Positions 23,076 to 30,690 of a stretch of DNA of 33,269 nt are shown here, piece after piece. The position numbers and the translations under genes were made by a program. The notes under the pieces were generated by a model that made no database searches, had not been told where the DNA came from, and was given only the letters and a program-made list of their open reading frames with translations. Source of the DNA: an uncultured Chloroflexota bacterium (lineage in GTDB: Bacteria; Chloroflexota; Anaerolineae; Anaerolineales; Villigracilaceae); NCBI GenBank assembly GCA_903914955.1, contig CAIWRB010000273.1, positions 1 through 33,269 of the forward strand, written 5' to 3'. The number at the start of each line of letters is the position of its first letter. The stretch's first letter is position 1.

Positions 23076-23666
23076 ATGGAACGAAAAATCTATCATGGAA
23101 CCATCAAACCCGTAGATATTACTCAGGCTTTACTTGGTGAATTTAACCAAGGAAATACCCGCGCCCAAACTATCGGTCAAAGCGATAAGATGATCCTGCA
23201 AATTGGAACGCGGCCTGGGGCCTCGTCAGGCGGACAGACTGCGATGACGGTGACCATCCAAAAATTGGAGGATGGCATCATGGTCGAGCTGGGACAGCAG
23301 GCATGGCTTGGCGTAGCCGCCAGCCTGGGAATGAGCGCAATTTCCGCCTTGCGAAATCCGTTTAGTTTGCTCGGACGGCTGGATGATATCGCGCAGGATA
23401 TTGAAAACCTGCAAATGAGCGAGCGTATCTGGCAGGTGATCTCGCAGGCGGTTCAGGCAAGCGGAGCTTCAACAGATCTTTCAGAAAAACTCAAGCGATT
23501 GACTTGCGAGTACTGTAACGCCGCAAACCCGGTTGGCGAGCCGTCTTGCGTAGCTTGCGGCGCACCTCTTGGGAATGCCCAGCCTGATACCTGTAAAAAA
23601 TGCGGGTACGTAGTCAAGACAAAAGATAAGATCTGCCCAAATTGCAAACAGGCACTGTTAAGATAA
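23076..23666 (+). CDS. Double zinc-ribbon protein of unknown function
   Basis: This 196-residue protein ends in two zinc ribbons: C144-x2-C147 with C158-x2-C161, and C173-x2-C176 with C187-x2-C190. The N-terminal 135 residues form an unassigned domain containing a beta-rich part (ILQIGTRPG, TAMTVTIQKLEDGIMVELG), then a small hydrophobic stretch (AWLGVAASLGMSAISAL, about 76-92) that may be a membrane-touching helix, and a helical part (about 98-130). It probably mediates protein or nucleic-acid contacts, but no function can be assigned. A terminator-like hairpin (23668-23693) follows. Confidence 0.75.
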   Translation: MERKIYHGTIKPVDITQALLGEFNQGNTRAQTIGQSDKMILQIGTRPGASSGGQTAMTVTIQKLEDGIMVELGQQAWLGVAASLGMSAISALRNPFSLLGRLDDIAQDIENLQMSERIWQVISQAVQASGASTDLSEKLKRLTCEYCNAANPVGEPSCVACGAPLGNAQPDTCKKCGYVVKTKDKICPNCKQALLR

Positions 23667-23667
23667 T

Positions 23668-23693
23668 AAACCGGCTGATAACTCAGTCGGTTT
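23668..23693 (+). terminator. Terminator-like hairpin after the zinc-ribbon gene
   Basis: AAACCGGCTGA (23668-23678) pairs with TCAGTCGGTTT (23683-23693), with one G-T wobble and loop TAAC, followed by a short T-run then CC. It directly follows the zinc-ribbon stop. Its right arm contains the left target duplication of the adjacent MITE-like element, so the T-tract was probably altered by the insertion. Confidence 0.65.
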
Positions 23694-23866
23694 TCCAGCA
23701 ATTCCAAATCTAAAACCGAACAGGCTCAAGATCAGGTAAACTCGGCTATCTTGCAGCAATAATGGTATTGCGCCAGCTGTAGATAAGTGTAAATGCCTCA
23801 TAATCTGGTCAAAAGCACCGTTATACCAAGAATTGAATTTCAGATTTGGAATTGCTGTCGGTTTTC
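23687..23866. mobile_element. MITE-like element with 16-bp TIRs and 9-bp target duplication
   Basis: The element spans 23696-23857 (162 bp). Its ends are perfect inverted repeats, CAGCAATTCCAAATCT (23696-23711) and AGATTTGGAATTGCTG (23842-23857). Directly outside both ends lies the same 9-base sequence TCGGTTTTC (23687-23695 and 23858-23866), as expected for a target duplication made on insertion. The 130-base interior has no credible gene. This is the structure of a miniature inverted-repeat transposable element moved by a transposase encoded elsewhere. A 9-bp duplication occurs with several transposase families, and none is assigned. It inserted between the zinc-ribbon terminator and the FHA gene promoter. 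Confidence 0.75.
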
Positions 23867-23874
23867 AGTTAGTC

Positions 23875-23903
23875 TTGCAGAAAAACCGACCACCTTCTAT
23901 AAT
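23875..23903 (+). promoter_or_regulatory. Sigma-70 promoter of the FHA/FtsW operon
   Basis: TTGCAG (23875-23880) and TATAAT (23898-23903) have a 17-base spacer. The predicted start is near 23910, giving a 15-base leader before ATG 23925. An inverted repeat GTCGGTTTT (23857-23865) / AAAACCGAC (23882-23890) brackets the -35. Its left arm is part of the target duplication of the MITE-like element. Confidence 0.8.
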
Positions 23904-23924
23904 GATTGGAGAAGGTCAAATAAA

Positions 23925-24752
23925 ATGAATTTAAAAGAATTAGAAGCTCGTCTCCAATCTCTGGTGGAAGTGGATCTGCTAAAAATACTTCCGAGTAGAA
24001 AAGTGGAGGATGTCATCATCCAAAAACTGGCGGCGGCAATCCAGCTCAACACAATTTTATTGGAGAATGGCTCGATCGTTGCTCCGGATGTTTATACCTT
24101 GATCATGCACCCAAGCACTTCTGCAAATTGGCAGGATCAGCAATTAATTTCAATTCTATTAAATTCAATTACTACAGTTGCGCAGGAAGCAGGTTTTCGG
24201 TTTACAATATCCCCTACAATCACCGTCTCAACGGACGAAAAAATATCTATATACGATGCCGTGATCGTGGCATCACATCGGATCGAATCTATGGCAGAAA
24301 CCAACGCATCGCCTCTGGATACCGGAAATCTTGAGTCCACCGGAAAATTACCCGAAAATGCCTTTTTGATCGTTGAAGGGGTTAAAATTTTCCCGTTGAC
24401 TTTAACTGTGGTAAATATCGGCCGCAGATTGGATAACCAATTAATTATCGATGACCCGCGTGTCTCTCGTAATCATGCACAGTTGCGGGCCATTAAAGGA
24501 CGGTATGTGGTCTTCGACTTAAATTCCACCGGGGGAATTTTTGTAAATGGACAACGCGCCAACCAAAGTGTGCTGTATCCGGGGGATGTTATCTCCCTGG
24601 CTGGCGTAGCTCTCATCTTCGGACAGGATAATCCACCCCCTCGCCCTGACTTAAAATCCACAGCGCCTTTGAAAAGCGGGGAAGAAAATTCCCCAAATCG
24701 TCCTACCGCGGCATTTAAAGATCGTTCCACAGCGAAAATTAAGAAAAAATGA
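23925..24752 (+). CDS. FHA-domain protein with DUF3662 N-terminus (FhaA-like)
   Basis: This 275-residue protein has an N-terminal DUF3662/FhaA_N domain (about 1-125: LEARLQSLVEVDLLKILPSRKVEDVIIQKLAAAI, APDVYTLIMHPS) and a C-terminal FHA domain (about 150-230). The FHA signature residues are visible: NIGRRLDNQLII, DPRVSRNHAQL and NSTGGIFVNGQ. FHA domains bind phosphothreonine peptides. In actinobacteria FhaA links Ser/Thr kinase signalling to cell-wall synthesis. The start is ATG 23925, with AGG nine bases upstream; an in-frame extension to 23793 would run through the MITE-like element and the promoter. Its end overlaps the next FHA gene by four bases. Confidence 0.9.
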   Translation: MNLKELEARLQSLVEVDLLKILPSRKVEDVIIQKLAAAIQLNTILLENGSIVAPDVYTLIMHPSTSANWQDQQLISILLNSITTVAQEAGFRFTISPTITVSTDEKISIYDAVIVASHRIESMAETNASPLDTGNLESTGKLPENAFLIVEGVKIFPLTLTVVNIGRRLDNQLIIDDPRVSRNHAQLRAIKGRYVVFDLNSTGGIFVNGQRANQSVLYPGDVISLAGVALIFGQDNPPPRPDLKSTAPLKSGEENSPNRPTAAFKDRSTAKIKKK

Positions 24753-25219
24753 GCGGTCCCATTGTTTTGGCCTTACGGCTAATTACTGCGGTCGCGCTAT
24801 ATAGCTTTCTGGGATGGGTTTTATTTTTTTTATGGCGTGAAGTTCAGCAGCAAAGCCAGTCACTGGCAAATCGGCGTGTTCCTGGGATCAGCATCACGGT
24901 CAAGCATGCAGACGACCCTTCCATCCTCAAGCATTTCGCACAAGCTGAAATCACATTGGGCCGTGACCCTGGCTGCGATATTCCATTAATGGACGACACG
25001 GTATCCACCCGCCATGCTCAATTGACCTATCATCACACACAATGGTGGCTGACGGATCTCTCATCCATGAACGGGACGATCCTAAATCAAGCGACCGTGA
25101 GCATGCCCACGGTGATCACGTCTGGTGATGAAATTATGTGTGGATCAACAAGTTTGACCATTGCTCTTTCACCCAACCTGGTAATTGAACCCACTCAAAG
25201 ATTGGAAAAACAAGAATGA
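24749..25219 (+). CDS. Membrane-anchored FHA-domain protein (FhaB-like)
   Basis: This 156-residue protein has one N-terminal membrane helix (about 8-29) followed by a cytoplasmic FHA domain (about 65-140). Key segments are ITLGRDPGCDIPLMDDTVSTRHAQL and LSSMNGTILNQ, which give the Arg, Ser and Asn residues that bind phosphothreonine. The helix-plus-FHA layout and position match actinobacterial FhaB (FipA), encoded next to fhaA and rodA. Start ATG overlaps the stop of the first FHA gene (ATGA, 24749-24752), and its own stop overlaps the next gene in the same way, so the three are translationally coupled. Confidence 0.9.
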   Translation: MSGPIVLALRLITAVALYSFLGWVLFFLWREVQQQSQSLANRRVPGISITVKHADDPSILKHFAQAEITLGRDPGCDIPLMDDTVSTRHAQLTYHHTQWWLTDLSSMNGTILNQATVSMPTVITSGDEIMCGSTSLTIALSPNLVIEPTQRLEKQE

Positions 25220-26082
25220 CAGAAAATATATCCATCGCCATCATCGGCGGCTCTGGTTTGTATCAAATGTCGGGGCTGATTGATGTAACAGAACACATTA
25301 TTGATACGCCCTTTGGTAAAACAAGCGCGCCGATTGTTGTTGGCACACTTGAAGGCATCCGGGTGGCATTCCTTGCGCGTCATGGTCTTGGTCATCATAT
25401 TACTCCGAGCGAAGTACCTTATCGCGCGAACATTTACGCACTGAAATCGCTTGGCGTGGAACGTGTAATCAGCATTAGCGCGTGCGGTTCATTGCGCGAG
25501 GATTACGCACCCGGCCACATAGTGATCCCTGATAACATTTTTGACAATACCAAAGATCGCGCCCGCACATTTTTTGGGGACGGTTTTGTTGGCCACGTCA
25601 GCGTGGCAGACCCATTCTGCGAAGACCTTTCGAATCAGGTCGAAGTTGCCGTGCGTTCCACAGGTGCAGTCACTCATCGCGGCGGTTCGTTTATTACGAT
25701 CGAAGGGCCGCGCTTTTCCACAAAAGCAGAATCAAATGCTTTTCGAAACTGGGGCATGTCCATAATCGGAATGACCGCAGCTCCGGAAGCATTCCTTGCA
25801 CGCGAAGCTGAACTCTGCTATTCAACGATGGCGCATGTCACTGATTATGACGTCTGGCATGAAAGCGAATCACCTGTGACCGTTGACATGGTGATCCAAA
25901 CACTTCATAAGAACACGCATCTTGCACAACAGGCGATCCGCAATTTGTTGCGGGAAATTAAACCCGAACGCTTATGTCAATGCGGCCAAGCGCTATCCAC
26001 CGCCTTAATTACAGACCCAAAATCAATCCCCGTTGAAACGCGCAAAAGGCTAGACTTAATTGTAGGCAAATACTTAAAATAA
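25216..26082 (+). CDS. mtnP: S-methyl-5'-thioadenosine phosphorylase
   Basis: This 288-residue enzyme cleaves 5'-methylthioadenosine with phosphate to adenine and methylthioribose-1-phosphate in the methionine salvage pathway. Family motifs are IIGGSGLY (9-16), RHGLGHHITPSEVPYRANIYALK (55-77), ISACGSLRED (87-96), IEGPRFSTKAE, the nucleoside-binding IIGMTAAPEAFLAREAELCYSTMAHVTDYD. The TDYD-W ending favours methylthioadenosine over inosine/guanosine, although close relatives with altered specificity exist. It starts inside the FHA gene stop (ATGA). Its place between FHA and FtsW genes is unrelated to cell-wall function as far as can be seen, and may only reflect shared expression. Confidence 0.92.
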   Translation: MTENISIAIIGGSGLYQMSGLIDVTEHIIDTPFGKTSAPIVVGTLEGIRVAFLARHGLGHHITPSEVPYRANIYALKSLGVERVISISACGSLREDYAPGHIVIPDNIFDNTKDRARTFFGDGFVGHVSVADPFCEDLSNQVEVAVRSTGAVTHRGGSFITIEGPRFSTKAESNAFRNWGMSIIGMTAAPEAFLAREAELCYSTMAHVTDYDVWHESESPVTVDMVIQTLHKNTHLAQQAIRNLLREIKPERLCQCGQALSTALITDPKSIPVETRKRLDLIVGKYLK

Positions 26083-26084
26083 AT

Positions 26085-28508
26085 ATGCCAGACGCGACGC
26101 AAAGCCGCCTCTTACGCTGGGCGACATTCATTCTCTTCGTCCAAGCGACGATCCTGACAATCTCTCCCGCAGTGCGCGAACATACCTGGAATGTAAATTT
26201 CAGGTTGTCACACTGGCTGGGATTTTTTATTTGGATCGTTCTCATGAATTTTGCGCATCGCGCAACCGCCAAACAATTACAAGAGCGCGACCCATATCTT
26301 CTTCCAGCAGCAGGCCTACTTAGCGGATGGGGACTCCTAACCATTTGGCGCCTGGATGAAACCTTTGGGCTACGTCAAACGATCTGGCTCGCTGTAAGTA
26401 TTATCGTTTTCATTTCGGCTCTGTATCTCCCCAAAAATCTCGCCTTCCTCAGGCGCTATAAATATGTGCTTCTGAGCGGCGGGCTGATCATCACAACACT
26501 GACTCTCTTCCTTGGCACAAACCCGCTTGGAGTAGGTCCTCACTTATGGCTGGGCTGTTGCGGTATCTATCTCCAACCATCCGAGCCGCTTAAATTATTA
26601 CTGGTGATTTATCTATCAGCATATCTCGCAGACCGCGCAAGTATTCGGCTGACATCATTACCATTACTCGTGCCAACGGTCGTCGTCACCGGACTTGCAC
26701 TTTTACTGCTGCTCGTTCAACGCGACCTTGGCACAGCCTCGATATTTGTATCAATATTCACCATTCTTATTTTTATCGCGACCGGCAAACGACGGGTGTT
26801 ATTAAGTGTAATTTTCTTTTTGATCATCGCTTTGGCTGTAGGTTATTTTTTCATTGATATTATTCAAATTCGCGTGGAAGCCTGGCTCGACCCGTGGGCT
26901 GACCCTTCCGGGCAATCCTATCAGATCGTGCAGTCAGTACTGGCAGTTGCAAACGGAGGCATCATTGGGCGCGGACTTGGGCTGGGAAGCCCGCTTCTGG
27001 TTCCTGTTGCTATATCAGATTTTATTTATGCGGCAATAGCAGAAGAAACGGGTTTGGCCGGGAGTATAGGATTGCTCGCCTTGATCTGGTTGATCCTGGC
27101 CCGAGGAATGATCATCGCCCTAAACTCTACCGATCGATTTCGCCGTTATCTCGCGGCTGGCATAGTGACATACTTCGGCATTCAGAGCCTGCTGATCATC
27201 GGCGGAAACCTGCGTATGCTTCCGCTGACAGGTGTGACATTACCCTTTGTTTCCTACGGCGGATCTTCGTTATTGACCTCTTTCATCGCCTTGGTCATTT
27301 TGCTCATCATCAGCAACGTGGAAGACAACGAACCCGCCCCACTGCCTGATCCAAGACCGTATACGCTGCTTACAGGCATGCTCGTTCTGGGATTTGCCAC
27401 ACTCGCATTTGCCAGCGCCTGGTGGGCGGTCTTCCGCGGACCAGACCTGCTCAACCGCACAGATAACGCACGCCGCTCTATCGCAGATCGATACATGGCA
27501 CGCGGCGAGTTATTAGATAGAAACAATCACCCCATCAATATTACCGAAGGCGAAAGCGGAACCTATAACCGTGTCTACGTTTATCCTGATCTCGCACCGA
27601 TTAGCGGCTATACAAATCCGATCTATGGACAGGCCGGCTTGGAAGCAACACTTGATGATTATTTACGAGGTTTGAAGGGAAACCCGGCCAGTCTCATTTG
27701 GTGGGATTATTTACTTTACGGCACTCCCCCGCCCGGTCTGAACGTTCGACTGAGCATTGACCTCTCCCTTCAAACCGAAGCGGATCGATTGCTCGGTGAA
27801 CACGCTGGCTCAGTTATCCTGATGAATGCGCAAACGGGCGAGATCCTTGTGATGGCATCGCACCCGACTTATGATCCAAACAAACTGGACACAGAAGGTG
27901 ACGCTCTTTCAGCAAATTCATCTGCGCCATTGGTTAACCGAGCAACCCAGGGGTTATATCAAATTGGCACAGCCATACTTCCGTTGCTGCACGCAGAATT
28001 TGGAGATACTCAGCCAATAGATTCCGCGCTGAAAAAGTACTATCAAAAACTTGGCTTGTATCAAGCGCCATCCATCAATATGCCTGTTGCATTTGATGCG
28101 GAAGAAAATTTAATAAAAGATCTCAAAGTAAGTCCATTGCAGATCAGTCTCGCGGCCGCGCTGCTAAGTAATCAAGGGATCAAACCTGTAGCGAGAATTG
28201 CAATGGCGGTGGAAACACCTGCGCAAGGATGGGTGGTGCTGTCAAACGAGAGTCAGCCTGTTGAGTTGATTCAACCCAAAGCGGCGAATGAAGCGGCTCT
28301 GTCTTTCGTCCTGGAAGGCAAACCTTACTGGAGTCATACCAGTCAGGTATTCGTAGATAAGAGTCCAATTACATGGTTATTATCCGGCACATTGCCGGAT
28401 TGGGGCGGTACACCGTTGGTGTTGGTGGTCGCGCTCGAGGAAAATAATATTTTCCTCGCCGATCGTATTGGGACAGAAATTCTTGACATGGCATTGAATC
28501 AAAAATGA
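26085..28508 (+). CDS. FtsW/RodA glycosyltransferase fused to a degenerate PBP transpeptidase domain
   Basis: This 807-residue protein joins a SEDS-family domain to a penicillin-binding-protein domain. Residues 1 to about 410 form a membrane SEDS domain with conserved segments PHLWLG-IYLQPSEPLKL, AIAEETGLAGS and LPFVSYGGSS, consistent with peptidoglycan glycan polymerisation. A single helix (about 425-450) links to a PBP-like part: GELLDRNNHPIN, the PIYGQAGLEATLDDYLRG region, SIDLSLQTEADRLL and SVILMNAQTGEILVMASHPTYDPN. The catalytic motifs are gone. Where SxxK is expected (NRATQGLYQIGTAI, near 618-631) there is no Ser-x-x-Lys, no SxN is found, and KTG is replaced by WSHTSQ (near 748-753). 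The VSPLQ-SLAAALLSNQG helix is kept. The PBP half probably activates or supports the SEDS half without transpeptidase chemistry. Confidence 0.88.
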   Translation: MPDATQSRLLRWATFILFVQATILTISPAVREHTWNVNFRLSHWLGFFIWIVLMNFAHRATAKQLQERDPYLLPAAGLLSGWGLLTIWRLDETFGLRQTIWLAVSIIVFISALYLPKNLAFLRRYKYVLLSGGLIITTLTLFLGTNPLGVGPHLWLGCCGIYLQPSEPLKLLLVIYLSAYLADRASIRLTSLPLLVPTVVVTGLALLLLLVQRDLGTASIFVSIFTILIFIATGKRRVLLSVIFFLIIALAVGYFFIDIIQIRVEAWLDPWADPSGQSYQIVQSVLAVANGGIIGRGLGLGSPLLVPVAISDFIYAAIAEETGLAGSIGLLALIWLILARGMIIALNSTDRFRRYLAAGIVTYFGIQSLLIIGGNLRMLPLTGVTLPFVSYGGSSLLTSFIALVILLIISNVEDNEPAPLPDPRPYTLLTGMLVLGFATLAFASAWWAVFRGPDLLNRTDNARRSIADRYMARGELLDRNNHPINITEGESGTYNRVYVYPDLAPISGYTNPIYGQAGLEATLDDYLRGLKGNPASLIWWDYLLYGTPPPGLNVRLSIDLSLQTEADRLLGEHAGSVILMNAQTGEILVMASHPTYDPNKLDTEGDALSANSSAPLVNRATQGLYQIGTAILPLLHAEFGDTQPIDSALKKYYQKLGLYQAPSINMPVAFDAEENLIKDLKVSPLQISLAAALLSNQGIKPVARIAMAVETPAQGWVVLSNESQPVELIQPKAANEAALSFVLEGKPYWSHTSQVFVDKSPITWLLSGTLPDWGGTPLVLVVALEENNIFLADRIGTEILDMALNQK

Positions 28509-28550
28509 AAGGATAAATTTTTTTCAATCCAGGGAGTATTTGATCGAATC

Positions 28551-28581
28551 AAAAAAGGCCAGGGATTGCCTGACCTTTTTT
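28551..28581. terminator. Bidirectional Rho-independent terminator
   Basis: AAAAAAGG (28551-28558) and CCTTTTTT (28574-28581) form the outer stem. CAGG (28560-28563) and CCTG (28569-28572) extend it past one mismatch, with a five-base loop. T-runs follow on both strands. It lies between the convergent FtsW/PBP gene and ferredoxin gene and should end both. Confidence 0.88.
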
Positions 28582-28595
28582 GCCTTGGAAATTAA

Positions 28596-29009
28596 TTATA
28601 TGCCTTTATCGTTATCTTTGGCCCCGTAGCCAGGACCGCTTTTGAAGAAAGTATAGTTTGGTTTAATGTCGGGGGTCAGGTCAACAACTTCACCCGCAGC
28701 GAGTTGTTTCGCGGTTTCAAGAACAACGGCTTTACCATGGTGATTTGTAGCTTCATAATGACCAGTGAGACCAACATTGCTGATATATTCGCCGCCCTTC
28801 GCGGTGTACGCAGCAGGAACTTCATCTTCAGGGAAGATGGCGGCAAATGGGCACTCGGGGACACAAGCACCACAATCGATGCAGGTGTCAGGATCAATAT
28901 AGATCCACGGCCATTCTGCAAGAGGCTGGCCAGGGATCATACACTCGACGGGGCATACATCGATGCAACCGCGGTCACGAACGCATAAACTGGTAATAAT
29001 GTGAGTCAT
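28596..29009 (-). CDS. Ferredoxin with two Fe-S cluster motifs
   Basis: This 137-residue electron-transfer protein has two cysteine motifs: C9-x5-C15-x3-C19P-x2-C23 and C43-x2-C46-x2-C49-x3-C53P. The second is a standard [4Fe-4S] motif. The first has wider spacing and may hold a [3Fe-4S] or [4Fe-4S] cluster, as in seven-iron or eight-iron ferredoxins. A C-terminal extension of about 80 residues (after 60) contains a conserved-looking YISNVGLTGHYEATNHHG segment and no further cysteines. AGGAG precedes ATG 29009. It has its own promoter (29054-29081) and terminator, so it is probably a single-gene unit. Redox partners cannot be read. Confidence 0.9.
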   Translation of the reverse strand: MTHIITSLCVRDRGCIDVCPVECMIPGQPLAEWPWIYIDPDTCIDCGACVPECPFAAIFPEDEVPAAYTAKGGEYISNVGLTGHYEATNHHGKAVVLETAKQLAAGEVVDLTPDIKPNYTFFKSGPGYGAKDNDKGI

Positions 29010-29053
29010 TTAATTTTGCTCCTGATTGAAATGTAGTTGAATGGAACGAGCCA

Positions 29054-29081
29054 ATTATATCTTCGTTTATGTTCGTGGCAA
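29054..29081 (-). promoter_or_regulatory. Sigma-70 promoter of the ferredoxin gene
   Basis: On the minus strand TTGCCA (29081-29076) and TATAAT (29059-29054) have a 16-base spacer. The predicted start near 29047 gives a leader of about 38 bases containing the AGGAG ribosome site. Confidence 0.75.
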
Positions 29082-29125
29082 GGGTAAGTTTATTTTTTCA
29101 CGATACACACGTTTGGTGTGGAAAA

Positions 29126-29554
29126 TCAATTTGAACGAACCCACATAACATTATCCATCTCTTTATGGTTAGTAATGTCATGAATAATTGAAAAAAGAAG
29201 CTGCTTTTCCTGCAACACAAGCGGAGATGAATACACTTCCACAATGCGCTCTTCTCCGCTGGCTAACTTGTGTGGAAAAACAAAATAATTTCTCTCCTCA
29301 TGCACCGCTTTTTGACGCTCCACCGCCACCTGCTCTGGTGATAAAGTATTGATCTCCTGGATCAACATTCCGCAAAGTTTTGTTTTGGGGTATCCATAAA
29401 AATCAACAGCAACTTGATTGGCGTCAAGAATAACACCTGTTATAGGTTCAATGAGCAGCATGATCTCCGGATCTTTCTCAAACATAAGGCGGAAAGCCTG
29501 CTCATCAGGCACAAGCGCCAGTTTATTTTCCGGGGTTTCCTTTTTTGAAGCCAT
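29126..29554 (-). CDS. Stand-alone PAS-domain protein
   Basis: This 142-residue soluble protein is one PAS domain (about 20-130): FRLMFEKDPEIMLLIEPITGVILDANQVAVDFYGYPKTKLCGMLIQEIN, then HKLASGEERIVEVYSSPLVLQEKQLLFSIIHDITNHKE, the last part being the PAC motif. No output domain follows; the last ten residues diverge from the usual kinase linker. The start is ATG 29554, with AGGAG seven bases upstream; an in-frame TTG at 29587 would overlap that ribosome site. It lies downstream of a phosphorelay operon and may supply a sensor module, or be a remnant of a longer sensor protein. Ligand unknown. Confidence 0.8.
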   Translation of the reverse strand: MASKKETPENKLALVPDEQAFRLMFEKDPEIMLLIEPITGVILDANQVAVDFYGYPKTKLCGMLIQEINTLSPEQVAVERQKAVHEERNYFVFPHKLASGEERIVEVYSSPLVLQEKQLLFSIIHDITNHKEMDNVMWVRSN

Positions 29555-29609
29555 TGAATTACTCCTATTACATTTGACACTATTCAATTTTCTATTAAGT
29601 ACTACGATG

Positions 29610-29615
29610 ATTATA
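29610..29615 (-). promoter_or_regulatory. Candidate -10 box for the PAS gene
   Basis: On the minus strand a perfect TATAAT (29615-29610) preceded by TG lies 55 bases upstream of ATG 29554. A good -35 is not obvious. The 207-base region 29555-29761 otherwise shows no gene. Confidence 0.4.
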
Positions 29616-29761
29616 CATTATCGGAAACAATCTGAAGATTTTGCACATCTGCGCACTACGATTCTTAAAATCAAAACCTTTTTCCGCTTATGGCATAGTT
29701 CCTTAATGTTTTATCTTCGTGTCCGCTATTACCGATAAATAGATTTATGGAATCTACCTGA

Positions 29762-30676
29762 TCAAGAAAAAACTACGCGGTTGCCGCCTTCACGTTTAGC
29801 GCGGTACATGGCTTCATCAGCGTCATTCATTAATTGATCTAAACTGCTTTCCGCGTTTGCCGTGGCAACTCCCATGCTCATCGTTACCGACACTTCACCG
29901 GTGGTGGTCTTGATCGGGGATTCGGAAATGCTGGTTACCAATCTTTCAAAGAGGTTCTTGTAATATTCTTCATCACTTTCCAGCGCCACCACCAGGAATT
30001 CATCACCGCCCAGGCGGCTAAAGGAATCATATACCCGAAGTTGGCGCCCTAAAATTTCCGCGATCCCGCACAACACTTCGTCCCCGGTCTGATGCCCATA
30101 CTGATCATTGACATGTTTAAAATGGTCGATATCAAAAAAACCAATACTAAGTCTTTTACCCACACCGTCAGAATCGCTGCGCCGGATCCGTGATAATTCC
30201 TTGGAAAGTTGATCTCTGATGGCGCGGCGGTTAAGAATGCCCGTCAGCGGATCATGAGTGGCGAGATGCGCCATGGTTTGCTGAGTTTCGTACAGGCGCG
30301 TTTGCAATTCAACTGAACGCTGACCGACTCGGATTCTGGCGAACAATTCCTCGTGATCAAACGGCTTTTTGACATAGTCGTTGGCACCAGTTTCAAGGCC
30401 CGAAAGAATGTCACCCTTTTCATCCTTGCTGGTGAGTAGAATAATATAAGGCGGCTGCTCAGTTAGCTGGGCGCGCACCCGACGGATAACTTCCAGCCCA
30501 TCTAAGCCCGGCATCATCCAATCCAAAATGGCCAGGCGCGGCGAATCTGGTTGTTGCAGAATTTCCCAGGCAGCCAGCCCGTCTTTGACCACCACAGGAT
30601 CGTAATCCCATTTCTTCATGATCCCTACGAGAATAGTTCGGGCAGTAACATCATCTTCCGCGACCAAAATGCGCAT
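29762..30676 (-). CDS. Response regulator diguanylate cyclase (REC-GGDEF)
   Basis: This 304-residue protein has an N-terminal receiver domain (1-120) with phosphoacceptor D52 (AILDWMMPGLDG), acidic pocket E7-D8-D9, T82 and K104 (KKPF). A GGDEF domain follows (about 135-304). The active site GGDEF (223-227) and DIDHFKHVND (182-191) are intact, so it should make cyclic di-GMP from two GTP. An inhibitory I-site R214-x-x-D217 lies exactly five residues before GGDEF, suggesting product feedback. AAAGGA precedes ATG 30676. It is encoded 14 bases after a single-domain receiver and downstream of a hybrid kinase, which probably controls it by phosphorylation. Confidence 0.93.
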   Translation of the reverse strand: MRILVAEDDVTARTILVGIMKKWDYDPVVVKDGLAAWEILQQPDSPRLAILDWMMPGLDGLEVIRRVRAQLTEQPPYIILLTSKDEKGDILSGLETGANDYVKKPFDHEELFARIRVGQRSVELQTRLYETQQTMAHLATHDPLTGILNRRAIRDQLSKELSRIRRSDSDGVGKRLSIGFFDIDHFKHVNDQYGHQTGDEVLCGIAEILGRQLRVYDSFSRLGGDEFLVVALESDEEYYKNLFERLVTSISESPIKTTTGEVSVTMSMGVATANAESSLDQLMNDADEAMYRAKREGGNRVVFS

Positions 30677-30690
30677 GCTATTCCTTTAGG

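Noticed and set aside
23793-23924. N-terminal extension of the FhaA-like protein
   Set aside because: The extra 44 codons run through the MITE-like element and the promoter, and the encoded residues do not resemble the family; ATG 23925 has a ribosome site.
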